In this document: one piece after another, positions 15,278 to 23,611 of the stretch | Position numbering within the stretch: the first letter of the stretch is position 1 | Layout of the letters: each line of letters starts with the position of its first letter | NCBI GenBank assembly: GCA_947474545.1 | Contig: CANJJI010000018.1 | Span: 1 to 44,060, forward strand | DNA length: 44,060 nucleotides | Direction: 5' to 3' | Source: Beijerinckiaceae bacterium | GTDB taxonomy: Bacteria > Pseudomonadota > Alphaproteobacteria > Rhizobiales > Beijerinckiaceae | Translations under genes and position numbers: made by a program | The notes under the pieces: model-generated | Database searches by the model: none | What the model saw: the letters and a program-made list of their open reading frames with translations, nothing else | What the model was told of the DNA's origin: nothing

Positions 15278-16279
15278 TCAGGGTATCAGCAGCATTGATC
15301 CCGTCGCCTTGCCGGCTTCGACATCACGGTGCGCTTGTACAGCATCGACCAGTGGATAGGTTTTGCTGATTTCCACTTTAACGACGCCGCGTCCGACAAG
15401 ATCAAAGAAATGCGCGCAATTGCGGCGCAGATCGTCTGTTTTGGCAATCTGAAAGGAGACGGCGGGGCGCGAAACACTGAGCGAGCCCTTGCTGGCGCAA
15501 TCGAGGAGATCGATAGGAGGAACATGGCCTGATGCATTGCCATAGTTCACGAGTGAGCCGAAGGGGCGCACGCAATCCATGCTTTTCTTGAACGTATCCT
15601 TGCCGACGCCATCATAAACAGCGCTGACGCCTTCCGGCACGATCTTTTTGACCTCGGCAACGAAATCCGTTTCGCGATAAAGGATCACATGATCGCAGCC
15701 GTGAGCCTTGGCGACGGCCGCCTTAGCGGGAGAGCCTGCGGTTCCGATGACGCTGGCGCCCAAATATTTCACCCATTGCACCAGCAGCAGCGAAACGCCT
15801 GATGCAGCGGCGTGGATGAGGATGACGTCGCCCTTCTTGGGCGGATACATATGTTCGATGATGCTGGCTGCTGTCATGCCCTTGAGCATGCTGGCTGCAG
15901 CCTGACGGTCGCTGACATTGTCAGGGAGATGTACAAGTCGCGTTGCGGGCACGATGCGCTTTTCTGCATAGGCACCGGTGAAATGATAGAAAGGCCCGTG
16001 CATGCCGACATAGCCGACGCGATCGCCGGGTTTGAATTCGGTGACGGCGGAGCCGACACTTTCGACGACGCCCGCAGCTTCATTGCCCGGGGTGAGCGGC
16101 ATTTTCATGGGTTCAGGATAATAGAAGCCGCCGCGCCGTACGTTGATGTCGGAGAAATTGATGCCGATGGCAGTGTGGCGCACGAGCACTTCATTGGCGG
16201 TGGGCGCCGGCAATTCCACGTCGATTAGCTTCATCACCTCTGGCTCGCCGTGTGTTTCGATGCGGATTGCTTTGACCAT
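15278..16279 (-). CDS. NADPH:quinone oxidoreductase-like (zinc-independent MDR family)
   Basis: A 333-residue medium-chain dehydrogenase/reductase of the quinone oxidoreductase (QOR) branch. It has MVKAIRIETHGEPEVM at the start, GINFSDINVRRG and PGNEAAGVVESVG in the catalytic domain, and the cofactor region ILIHAAASGVSLLLVQW near residue 145. The cysteines of zinc-binding alcohol dehydrogenases are absent. It reduces quinones or activated alkenes with NADPH. The ATG at 16279 is preceded by GGGGGGACC; an ATG six codons upstream is less likely. It is the first gene of a two-gene unit with the amidase, divergent from the flavoprotein by about 70 bp. Confidence 0.9.
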   Translation of the reverse strand: MVKAIRIETHGEPEVMKLIDVELPAPTANEVLVRHTAIGINFSDINVRRGGFYYPEPMKMPLTPGNEAAGVVESVGSAVTEFKPGDRVGYVGMHGPFYHFTGAYAEKRIVPATRLVHLPDNVSDRQAAASMLKGMTAASIIEHMYPPKKGDVILIHAAASGVSLLLVQWVKYLGASVIGTAGSPAKAAVAKAHGCDHVILYRETDFVAEVKKIVPEGVSAVYDGVGKDTFKKSMDCVRPFGSLVNYGNASGHVPPIDLLDCASKGSLSVSRPAVSFQIAKTDDLRRNCAHFFDLVGRGVVKVEISKTYPLVDAVQAHRDVEAGKATGSMLLIP

Positions 16280-16350
16280 TGGTCCCCCCTCTGTCATGCC
16301 ATGCGGACTGCCGGTTGTCCGGCGTGAGCTTTTGAGGCGGCGAGTATTTC

Positions 16351-17592
16351 ATGAGCGAGCCGGAGAGGCCAGATGTGGCGAAGATAAAAAATGCCGCAAT
16401 CATCGGTGGTGGCCCTGCGGGCTTGATGGCGGCTGAAGTTCTGGCGCGTAACGGGGTGAAAGTCACCATATACGAACGCATGCCGTCGCTGGCGCGCAAA
16501 TTCCTCATGGCAGGGCGGGGTGGGCTCAACATCACCCATAGCGAGCCTATGCCAAAATTTCTCAAGCGATATGGCGATGCAGAGGCCGTTCTGTTTCCAG
16601 CTATCGAATCCTTTCCGCCATCGGCGCTCATTGCGTGGTGCGAAGAGCTGGGGCAAGAGACTTTTACGGGCAGCAGCGGGCGGGTGTTTCCCAAATCCAT
16701 GAAGGCTTCGCCGCTGTTGCGCGCCTGGCTCAAGAGGCTTGACGGACAGGGCGTGGAAGTGAAGCTGCGTCACAGTTTTCGCGGATGGGATGACGCGGGC
16801 CGGTTACTCATCACAGATGCAGATGGCGCGACCCAAGCGATCCAAGCCGATGCAACAATTCTTGCCATGGGCGGGGCCTCCTGGCCACGCCTTGGTTCGG
16901 ATGGCGGATGGATAGCCCATCTGCATGCAAAAGGCGTTGCGATAACGCCGTTGCGGCCCGCCAATTGCGGCTTCGAGGTCGAATGGTCGCAACATCTACG
17001 CGACAATTTTGCCGGTTCTCCACTGAAAAATGTCGCACTGATTTTTAATGGTGCGCGTGTCACGGGTGAATGCACGGTTTCCGAATATGGCCTCGAAGGT
17101 GGCGCTGTCTACACGCAATCGGCGGCGCTTCGTGACGCCATTGAGCGCGAGGGGCAAGCGCTGCTGACAATCGATCTCAAGCCTGATATGAGCGCCGAAG
17201 TTCTGGCCCAGCGGCTTGCAGCGCCACGCGGCAAGACTTCCCTGTCCAATCACCTGCGCAAAAGACTGGCGATGCCCGCCATCGAGATCGCCTTGCTGCG
17301 TGAAACTGGTGCGCCCTTCGATGATCCGCGCAGGCTTGCGACGCATATCAAGGCGCTTCCCCTGCGTCTTGTGCGTACACGACCTATCGAACGCGCCATT
17401 TCAAGTGCGGGTGGCATTGCGTTTTCCGAACTGGATGAATGGCTCATGCTGAAACGCATGCCCGGCGTATTTTGTGCCGGTGAAATGCTGGACTGGGAAG
17501 CGCCGACCGGCGGATATCTGTTGCAGGCCTGTATTGCGACTGGTTTTGCCGCAGGGCAGGGCGCGGCGCGCTGGCTTGACGCGCTTAGCTGA
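16351..17592 (+). CDS. NAD(P)/FAD-dependent oxidoreductase, HI0933/BaiN-like flavoprotein (TIGR03862 type)
   Basis: A 413-residue flavoprotein of the HI0933/YhiN/BaiN family. The dinucleotide-binding loop IIGGGPAGLMAAEVLA is at residues 16-31, followed by the family signature FLMAGRGGLNITHSEP, an AMGGASWPRLGSDG segment near residue 175 and a C-terminal FAD contact FCAGEMLDWEAPTGGYLLQA. The wording of these motifs fits the TIGR03862 subgroup. The family binds FAD and reduces unsaturated substrates in some gut bacteria; the role in proteobacteria is not settled. It stands between the QOR-amidase pair and a second flavoprotein on the same strand. Confidence 0.9.
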   Translation: MSEPERPDVAKIKNAAIIGGGPAGLMAAEVLARNGVKVTIYERMPSLARKFLMAGRGGLNITHSEPMPKFLKRYGDAEAVLFPAIESFPPSALIAWCEELGQETFTGSSGRVFPKSMKASPLLRAWLKRLDGQGVEVKLRHSFRGWDDAGRLLITDADGATQAIQADATILAMGGASWPRLGSDGGWIAHLHAKGVAITPLRPANCGFEVEWSQHLRDNFAGSPLKNVALIFNGARVTGECTVSEYGLEGGAVYTQSAALRDAIEREGQALLTIDLKPDMSAEVLAQRLAAPRGKTSLSNHLRKRLAMPAIEIALLRETGAPFDDPRRLATHIKALPLRLVRTRPIERAISSAGGIAFSELDEWLMLKRMPGVFCAGEMLDWEAPTGGYLLQACIATGFAAGQGAARWLDALS

Positions 17593-17689
17593 TTGCGCAC
17601 TGCGCCTGACTGTCCGGCGTTCTGGACAGGAAGCCGGGAAATATGATGTTGTCACGCCAACTGATCCAAGCTATGCGAAAATCTCAATC

Positions 17690-19297
17690 ATGCCCTCTGA
17701 ATCTGCAGCGTCTCAGTCCGATTTTGATGTCGCGATTTCCGGCTATGGCCCCACGGGACTTGCGGCTGCTTCGCTTCTGGCGCAACGCGGACATAGCGTG
17801 TGCGTGTTTGAACGCTGGCCGACTCTTTATGGACAGCCGCGTGTTGCGACGATTGACGGTGAAAGTGCGCGCATAATTCAGGCTGCAGGAGATGCAGAAT
17901 TTGCCTTTCGCAACTCGGTTTCGCGACCGCGTTATCTGCTCGCTACTGGCGAAGGCAAGGTGCTTGTGGATTTCGACTGGAGCGGCGAGCACATCTGCGG
18001 ACATCCCTATCGCATTTCACTGCATCAGCCCGACATTGAAGACGCCATGGATGCCCGAGCACGTTCTGCGGGAGCTGAAATCAATGCGGGTTGGGCAGTC
18101 TGCGGTGTCGAGCAGAATAAGGATTTCGTCAGAGTTAAAGCGGAGCACCGGGAGAGCGGTGTAACGCGAACCATACGCGCTCGTTATATGATTGGTGCTG
18201 ACGGCGCTCGCAGCGTGACGCGTGAATTGCTGGGTATCGAACGCGAGAGCTGGCCGTTTCGTGGAGCGTGGTTCACTGTGGATGCAACACGAAAACGCGA
18301 ATTGCCGAATTTCCTCGGACAATCGCCGGATGGCCGCATTGCTGCGATTTTCTGCGCACCTGAAGGGCGTGCGCATTCCATCATTCCACTGGGCAAAAAC
18401 GTCATCCGCATCAATTTCCAGATTGATCCGGATGTAGATCGCAAGAGCGTTGCTGAGCCTGCCGTTGCCTATCGATATCTGAAAGAGACCTACGGTCTCA
18501 CGAGCGATGATGTCGAAGTGTTTCGTCAGGCCGTGCATGTATTCGAAGGCAAACTTGCCTATCAATGGCGTAAGGGACGCGTCTTCATTGCAGGCGACGC
18601 CGCACACGCAATGACGCCGTTCATGGGGCAGGGCGGTTGTTCTGCGCTGCGCGATGCGGTCAATCTGAGCTGGAAGCTCGATTTGGTCCTGCGTGGCATT
18701 GCCGGCGATGCTCTGCTTGATAGCTATGAACAAGAACGCAAACCGCACGCGCGTTATTATGTGCATGGATCAGACAGGCTGGGCGCGCTGGCGTTTATGG
18801 ATGATCCGGAAAAGGCCCGGCAACGGGATGAAACCTATATCGATCAACCTGTCGCACCGGCTCCGGCTGATCCGATCATCGAATGCGGAATTCTGCATCT
18901 GGATGCAATGCAAAAGCCTGTTGGGCCGGCTGGTGAGGTTGGGCCACAAGCGAGCGTCATATGGCAGGGCCGTGAAGCGCTATTCGATGATATTTTCGGC
19001 TGGGGTTTTCAGATTATTTATCGCGGAATTTCACCGGAGAAATTATTACGCGCAGATCAATTGCTCAAACTGGCCAGGATCAATTGCGCGTTGGCCGGTA
19101 TCGGCTCGGGTCCATCGCAAGAACTGGTGGAGGATATCACAGGCCGTTATGAAAAATTCTTCAACAAGTATAATATCAATGGCTTCATCCTGCGCCCCGA
19201 TTTCGTTGTTTATGCGGGTGCGCAAACGCCAGGCGATCTTTTGCATCGGGTGGATGAATTGATCACGCAGATCACGGCTTTGGCCAGTTATCCCTGA
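17690..19297 (+). CDS. FAD-dependent aromatic monooxygenase (MhpA-like)
   Basis: A 535-residue group A flavin monooxygenase. It has the FAD loop ISGYGPTGLAAASLLAQRG near residues 15-34, the second signature GADGARSVTRELLGI near residue 170, and GDAAHAMTPFMGQGGCSALR near residue 303, which contacts the FAD ribose. Length and motifs match 3-(3-hydroxyphenyl)propanoate hydroxylase and related ring hydroxylases that use NAD(P)H and O2 on phenolic substrates. The ATG at 17690 is inferred from the start of family similarity; no good ribosome site is visible and the frame is open further upstream. Its 3' end overlaps the converging Doc gene by 26 bp. The substrate is probably a phenolic acid, but this is not proven. 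Confidence 0.85.
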   Translation: MPSESAASQSDFDVAISGYGPTGLAAASLLAQRGHSVCVFERWPTLYGQPRVATIDGESARIIQAAGDAEFAFRNSVSRPRYLLATGEGKVLVDFDWSGEHICGHPYRISLHQPDIEDAMDARARSAGAEINAGWAVCGVEQNKDFVRVKAEHRESGVTRTIRARYMIGADGARSVTRELLGIERESWPFRGAWFTVDATRKRELPNFLGQSPDGRIAAIFCAPEGRAHSIIPLGKNVIRINFQIDPDVDRKSVAEPAVAYRYLKETYGLTSDDVEVFRQAVHVFEGKLAYQWRKGRVFIAGDAAHAMTPFMGQGGCSALRDAVNLSWKLDLVLRGIAGDALLDSYEQERKPHARYYVHGSDRLGALAFMDDPEKARQRDETYIDQPVAPAPADPIIECGILHLDAMQKPVGPAGEVGPQASVIWQGREALFDDIFGWGFQIIYRGISPEKLLRADQLLKLARINCALAGIGSGPSQELVEDITGRYEKFFNKYNINGFILRPDFVVYAGAQTPGDLLHRVDELITQITALASYP

Positions 19298-19658
19298 TCC
19301 AGCGCGTCAAGCCGTCCTTATTCACTTCACCTGCGGCGAGGGAGAGGATGATGGCGGCAAAATCGGCCTCAGGTACATCGAAATCCACGCCATTCAGACC
19401 CAGGACAACGAATATAGCCATCAGCGAAGTGCGCTTGTTTCCGTCGATAAAGGGGTGATTGCGCGCGATGCCATAGCCATAGGCAGCGGCCATTGTAGCC
19501 AGATCGCCGCTTTCATAGGCCCATCTGTTTTGCGGACGGCCGAGAGCGGATTCCAGCATGCCTTGATCACGAATGGCCGGCGGACCTCCGTGCTCAACAA
19601 GCTGAGCCTCATGAATTGCCACGATCATCTCGACTGTGAGCTATACAGGCTCATTCAT
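19272..19658 (-). pseudogene. doc: Doc (death-on-curing/Fic) toxin with amber codon 6
   Basis: The frame encodes a Doc-type Fic toxin, which phosphorylates elongation factor Tu in the characterised P1 system. The motif HPFIDGNKRTS is intact, as are IRDQGMLESALGRPQNRWAY and the AAAYGYGIARN helix. The natural start is an ATG at 19656-19658 that overlaps the antitoxin TGA (ATGA). Codons 1-5 read MNEPV, codon 6 is TAG (19641-19643), and the frame continues LTVEMIVAIHEAQ. Relatives usually have Trp there, so TGG to TAG explains it. Re-initiation at the ATG at 19626-19628 would give 118 residues lacking only the first ten, so residual activity cannot be excluded. It converges with the monooxygenase gene. 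Confidence 0.8.
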
Positions 19659-19876
19659 TTGGCAAGCTCCGCAAGAGCATTGTGATAGCGCTTCGTGCCT
19701 TTGCGTGAGAGTTCCATCGCGCGCGAGAAATCGGGATGATACGTGCTCAAACGTAAGCTGTTGGCCGTCTGCTCAATGATATCAAGCCGGTTACCTTCCT
19801 TTAAATTCAGCTTCGCCAGCAGCTCTTTGGGGAAAATCACCCTAGTCGAATTGCCGATCTTGCGCACTGTCAGCAC
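19655..19876 (-). CDS. MazE/AbrB-type antitoxin
   Basis: A 73-residue SpoVT/AbrB swapped-hairpin DNA-binding antitoxin. MLTVRKIGNSTRVIFPKELL forms the DNA-binding hairpin, and the C-terminal tail from about residue 48 (YHPDFSRAMELSRKG) would wrap the toxin. It starts at a GTG. It precedes doc with an ATGA overlap, the usual antitoxin-first order. Pairing of an AbrB-type antitoxin with Doc instead of Phd is a known combination. It is intact although the toxin has a stop codon. It likely represses its own transcription through the palindrome about 70 bp upstream. Confidence 0.88.
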   Translation of the reverse strand: MLTVRKIGNSTRVIFPKELLAKLNLKEGNRLDIIEQTANSLRLSTYHPDFSRAMELSRKGTKRYHNALAELAK

Positions 19877-19947
19877 ATGGGGAGAAGTTGTTGCGTCAGC
19901 TTGGGTATTGCGTGGGGTATCGTCTATGGGATGGCTCCGGGATTGAT

Positions 19948-19966
19948 GTTATACAAAATGTATAAC
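19948..19966. promoter_or_regulatory. Perfect palindrome, probable toxin-antitoxin operator
   Basis: GTTATACAAAATGTATAAC is a perfect 8-bp inverted repeat around AAA. It lies between the antitoxin gene (start at 19876, minus) and the divergent binding-protein gene (start at 20057, plus). The TATACA/TGTATA core resembles a minus-10 region, so a bound repressor would block transcription. It is most simply the autoregulatory site of the antitoxin; the binding-protein promoter could also be affected. Confidence 0.65.
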
Positions 19967-20056
19967 ACTCAGCCGACGGTATTACCGGTGCCTTTTTCCA
20001 GCCATTGCAATCGCCCGCGTCTCAGGCGACATTTGCCGTACAATCGGGGAAACGCC

Positions 20057-21034
20057 ATGTTAAGATGCCGCCTTGAGATGCTGACCGCCGTTGCACTGTT
20101 TGCGGCGCCTGCCATGGCGCAGGAAGCTAAATTTCCCACCAAGCCAGTGCGGCTGATTACGCTGACATCTGCGGGCGGGACGTTGGATATGCTGGCGCGA
20201 TTGATCGCCGATGAGGCGGGAAAGCAATTCGGGCAGACAGTTTCAGTGGAAAACCGGGTTGGGGCGGGCGGCAATATCGGCGCGCAGACGCTGGCGCGAG
20301 CTGAGCCTGACGGCCACACGATTGGTATGGTGACGGTATCTACCCATGGCATCAATCCCACGCTTTATGGCGACAAGATGCGGTTCGATCCGGTCAATGA
20401 TTTTGCTTTCATCACGGTGGCGGCGCTGGCGAAAAATGTGGTGGTGATACATCCTTCACTGCCCGTGAAAAGCGTGACGGAGCTTGCAGACTATGCGCGC
20501 AAGAATCCCGAGGCGCTGTCCTTTGGTTCTGCAGGCTCTGGCACGTCTCAGCATCTCAGCGGCGAGATGATGAAGATGGTCGCCAATGTGAAGATGACTC
20601 ATGTGCCCTATCGCGGCGCATCTGCCGCAATGCCTGATCTGTTGGCGGGGAGAATACAGGTGATGTTCATCGCTATTCCCGAAGCGCGACAGCATATCGC
20701 GGCGGGCAATCTGCGCGCCATTGGCGTCACTTCGAAAGCGCGGTCTATTTCGCTGCCTGATGTCGTTCCGATGGCCGAACAGGAAGGCTTTGCGGGCTTT
20801 GATGTCAGCGCGTGGTTTGGTGTTGCTGCGCCCGCCAAAACACCGCGCATTATTGTTGATCGCTACAACAAGATTATCGGTGACTTTTTGCGGCGTCCGG
20901 AAATCAACGCCAAGCTGGAAGCTGCGGGTCTTGATGTCGTCGCCTCAACGCCCGAAGAGATGGCAGCCTTTGTCAAAGAGGAAATCGCCCGCTGGGCGCC
21001 GGTGGTGAAAGCCTCGGGCGCAATTGCGGAATAA
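20057..21034 (+). CDS. TTT (Bug family) periplasmic solute-binding protein, classical type
   Basis: A 325-residue Bug protein with all classical features: signal peptide ending AMAQ (about residue 18), VRLITLTSAGGTLDMLARL, NRVGAGGNIGAQ, PDGHTIGMVT, VPYRGASAAMPDLLAG and the C-terminal STPEEMAAFVKEEIARW helix. It resembles the relic at 6611-6760 at its C-terminus. The start at 20057 is preceded by GGGGAAA; the longer open frame back to 19877 crosses the operator and is rejected. It is followed after 60 bp by a second binding protein of a different subtype. Neither has membrane subunits nearby, so they must use permeases encoded elsewhere or serve as sensors. Confidence 0.9.
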   Translation: MLRCRLEMLTAVALFAAPAMAQEAKFPTKPVRLITLTSAGGTLDMLARLIADEAGKQFGQTVSVENRVGAGGNIGAQTLARAEPDGHTIGMVTVSTHGINPTLYGDKMRFDPVNDFAFITVAALAKNVVVIHPSLPVKSVTELADYARKNPEALSFGSAGSGTSQHLSGEMMKMVANVKMTHVPYRGASAAMPDLLAGRIQVMFIAIPEARQHIAAGNLRAIGVTSKARSISLPDVVPMAEQEGFAGFDVSAWFGVAAPAKTPRIIVDRYNKIIGDFLRRPEINAKLEAAGLDVVASTPEEMAAFVKEEIARWAPVVKASGAIAE

Positions 21035-21094
21035 GGGACATTTTGCGTAGTGTTCGTTGCAGTCTATACTTTGGCGAAATTCCGGGGGGAAAAC

Positions 21095-22147
21095 ATGACG
21101 GCCATCAAGCGCGTAATCTCCGCCTGCCTTTTCGCTGGTACGGTGGCCAGCCTGCCGGCACAAGCTCAGGATGCGGTCGCTGATTTTTATCGGGGCAAGC
21201 AGATCAATATCTATGCAGCGTCCTCTGCAGGTGGGGGTTACGACACCTATGCGCGGCTGTTGGGGCGTCATATCGGCCGTTATATTCCCGGCAATCCCAC
21301 GCCCGTTGTGCAAAACATGCCAGGCGCCGCAGGGAAAACAGCAACAGCCTTCATCGCCAATGTTGCGCCGCGTGACGGGACAGCGATGACCGGCACCTAT
21401 GCGCAGGCGATCACCGATCCACTCGTTACAGACCGCGCCAAGAGCCCTTATGATCCGGAAAAAATGCTCTATCTCGGCAGCATGGAAGGCGAGCCTTACC
21501 TCTGTTTTGTGCGTGGCGACGCGCCGGTAAAAACCATGCACGACTTGCTGGAAAAGGAGTTGATTGTTGGCGGCTCTGCGCCTGGCGCATCCATGGTCGC
21601 ATCACCTGCGCTGCTCAACAATGTCATCGGCACAAAATTCAAACTGGTGATGGGCTACAAGGGCTCGCGCGAAGTCACGCTTGCCGCCATACGCGGGGAA
21701 ATTCAGGGCTGGTGCGGCATGGGTTGGAGCGCTTCGCAGGCAGTCATCCGGCAAGAGCTGGAACGTGGCGAATTGCGGATATTGTTTCAGGAGAATGGCG
21801 AGGAGAACGAACTCACACGCAAGCTGAAAATTCCGCGCGCCACCGAACTTGCGAGGAACAAGGAAGATCTGCAGGTGATGAACCTGTTCTATTCGCAGCA
21901 ACGTTTTGGCCGTCCCTATATCACCACGCCCGGCGTGCCCGCGGAGAGATTGGCGGCGCTTCGCAAGGCTTTCGCAGACGTCTTATCTGACAGGCAATTG
22001 CTTGCGGAAGCCGAGCGTCTCAATATTCGTGTGACGTTGATGACGGGCGAAGAATTGCAGCGCATCGTTGGCGATATCTATAAAACGCCGCCCGAGCTGG
22101 TGGAGCGCGCGAAGAAAGCTTTGGATATAACGGGCGTGGTGAAATAG
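21095..22147 (+). CDS. TTT-type periplasmic solute-binding protein, GGGYDTYARL subtype
   Basis: A 350-residue binding protein of the broad TctC/Bug superfamily but of a distinct subtype. It has a signal peptide (MTAIKRVISACLFAGTVASL), GKQINIYAASSAGGGYDTYA, NMPGAAGKTATA, VMGYKGSREVTLAAIRGE and RFGRPYITTPGVP. It is the intact relative of the amber-interrupted gene at 12871-13899 and provides the Tyr (YLGSMEG) missing there. The start at 21095 has GGGGGGAAAA directly upstream; an ATG 15 codons earlier lacks a site. It ends with TAG. The ligand is unknown. It is probably co-transcribed with the classical Bug protein upstream. Confidence 0.88.
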   Translation: MTAIKRVISACLFAGTVASLPAQAQDAVADFYRGKQINIYAASSAGGGYDTYARLLGRHIGRYIPGNPTPVVQNMPGAAGKTATAFIANVAPRDGTAMTGTYAQAITDPLVTDRAKSPYDPEKMLYLGSMEGEPYLCFVRGDAPVKTMHDLLEKELIVGGSAPGASMVASPALLNNVIGTKFKLVMGYKGSREVTLAAIRGEIQGWCGMGWSASQAVIRQELERGELRILFQENGEENELTRKLKIPRATELARNKEDLQVMNLFYSQQRFGRPYITTPGVPAERLAALRKAFADVLSDRQLLAEAERLNIRVTLMTGEELQRIVGDIYKTPPELVERAKKALDITGVVK

Positions 22148-22181
22148 GCCCTCTAAGGGCAGCGTTATGTTTTCAAATCGC

Positions 22182-22271
22182 GTCATCCCGGACGCCCAAG
22201 GCGATCCTGGATCGTTTTGTTATCAATCCCACGCGATCCCGGACAAATGCTCCGCATTTTCCGGGAAGACA
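22182..22271. repeat. Palindromic intergenic repeat, family B (copy 1)
   Basis: A TCATCCCGGA-type element directly after the binding-protein gene: GTCATCCCGGACGCCC...GATCCTGGATC at 22182-22213, then GATCCCGGAC...TTCCGGGAAGAC at about 22235-22271. Related copies occur at 25501 and 30954. Such imperfect palindromes are typical dispersed repeats of alphaproteobacterial genomes and can act as transcript-end hairpins. Confidence 0.65.
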
Positions 22272-22282
22272 GCACGGTTATC

Positions 22283-23578
22283 CTACAACCCATACAACTT
22301 GATCGCATTGCCGCGCATGGTTGCATCCGCAAGTTCTTCCGCGCGCGCAGCCGAAATATCACCATCGCCATGCATTCCCGTCAGCGCGAGGCCGAGGGCT
22401 TCGCGGCCTGTGCGGTCCATCAGCCAAGCTTTTTCTTCCCAGCCGTGCAGGGGATTGGGTTTCACTGGCATTCCGCCGAGCATGCCGATGGAGCGGTCCG
22501 AATAGGCATCCGTGCCATACATGATCTTTTCGGGATACCATTCCAGCGCTGATCTGATCTGCCCGCTCAGGGAACGTGAATATTGAAAGATGTTGGCGCA
22601 GGAAAAATCCGCATAGACGTTGTCATGAGCGAGCAGACTGACAGTCTCGCGGTTGAACGGCCATCCGCCGTGCAGAAGCAGAAATTTTGTATTCTGTGCC
22701 GCGATGAAGATCGGCTCCATCAACAGGGGATTGCTGCCAGAAATATCAAAGGCTGGTTTGACGCCTATGCCTGTATGCATCTGCACAACAAAATCGCGGC
22801 GTCCGGCCTCCAGCATGAGAACGCGGAAAATATAATCCTGCAGTGCCCGGTGATCGCCAGCGGGGAGTGAGCCCTCACGCACACCGTGCGCATAGAGCGC
22901 GGCAGCATCAGCCTTAGGGACATCGGCAAAAGAAATTGGCCGATAATAGGGGGTCTGGAATTTTATGCCGACCGATCCTTGTTGCGCATAGAGATCAAGC
23001 GTAGGGAAAATGATTTTCTCAATGTATCCGTCAAGGCTCTGGGGTAATTCCCCTTTGTTGAAGAGCCCACATTTCTGTTTGATCTGTGCGGCGAACACAT
23101 TCAGCAACGGCGAATTCAGTTTGGGTTCGCATCCAAAAGGCCAGAGAAACCAGTCGGAAAATGCAATCCAGCGGAAATGCGGCGCAGGTTCGGACGTGCT
23201 TGGTCCGTAAGCCACGGCGATACATGTTTCGATATTGAGCTTCTCAAGTGTCCAGACGTTGTGGCGTTCTCCATGTTCGTCGACAGCAGCCTGTTTGCGT
23301 TCCATCAGTTTTTGCAAATGGGGCTGTTCGAAATCGCGATGTTCATAGCCCCAGAGATCTGCCCATGCATCGATATATTCGGGATTATAGGGGCGCATGC
23401 GCACGGGCAAAGTGCAATCATAGGGCTGGATGGGATGTGCTGGATCGCCCGCTGGTTCAAGCCCCAGTGGCAGGGGATGGGCGTGATCGTCTATGGCAAT
23501 GATGGACTTGATCTCGCGTGCAAGGCCGGGATCGATATTCCTTTCGCGGTCGGGTTTTTCAGCAAAAGCCAAAGCCAT
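22283..23578 (-). CDS. Amidohydrolase family protein
   Basis: A 431-residue TIM-barrel amidohydrolase. The metal-binding HxH is visible in AIDDHAHPLPLG (about residues 28-39), further histidines are in VQMHTGIG and LLHGGWPFNRE, and the catalytic Asp is in MYGTDAYSDRS near residue 364. The length and the C-terminal layout fit the amidohydrolase-2 group, whose members hydrolyse or decarboxylate cyclic or aromatic acids. GGGGAGG precedes the ATG. It begins 33 bp after the ThDP enzyme stop and is probably translated from the same mRNA. The substrate is unknown. Confidence 0.88.
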   Translation of the reverse strand: MALAFAEKPDRERNIDPGLAREIKSIIAIDDHAHPLPLGLEPAGDPAHPIQPYDCTLPVRMRPYNPEYIDAWADLWGYEHRDFEQPHLQKLMERKQAAVDEHGERHNVWTLEKLNIETCIAVAYGPSTSEPAPHFRWIAFSDWFLWPFGCEPKLNSPLLNVFAAQIKQKCGLFNKGELPQSLDGYIEKIIFPTLDLYAQQGSVGIKFQTPYYRPISFADVPKADAAALYAHGVREGSLPAGDHRALQDYIFRVLMLEAGRRDFVVQMHTGIGVKPAFDISGSNPLLMEPIFIAAQNTKFLLLHGGWPFNRETVSLLAHDNVYADFSCANIFQYSRSLSGQIRSALEWYPEKIMYGTDAYSDRSIGMLGGMPVKPNPLHGWEEKAWLMDRTGREALGLALTGMHGDGDISAARAEELADATMRGNAIKLYGL

Positions 23579-23611
23579 GACAGACGCCTCCCCTGATTGC
23601 AGATGTAACTT

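Noticed and set aside
13237-19643. Recoding of TAG as an amino acid, explaining both interrupted genes
   Set aside because: Several normal genes in the window end in TAG at natural family lengths (for example those ending at 1486, 4617, 11584 and 22147), so TAG acts as a stop here.
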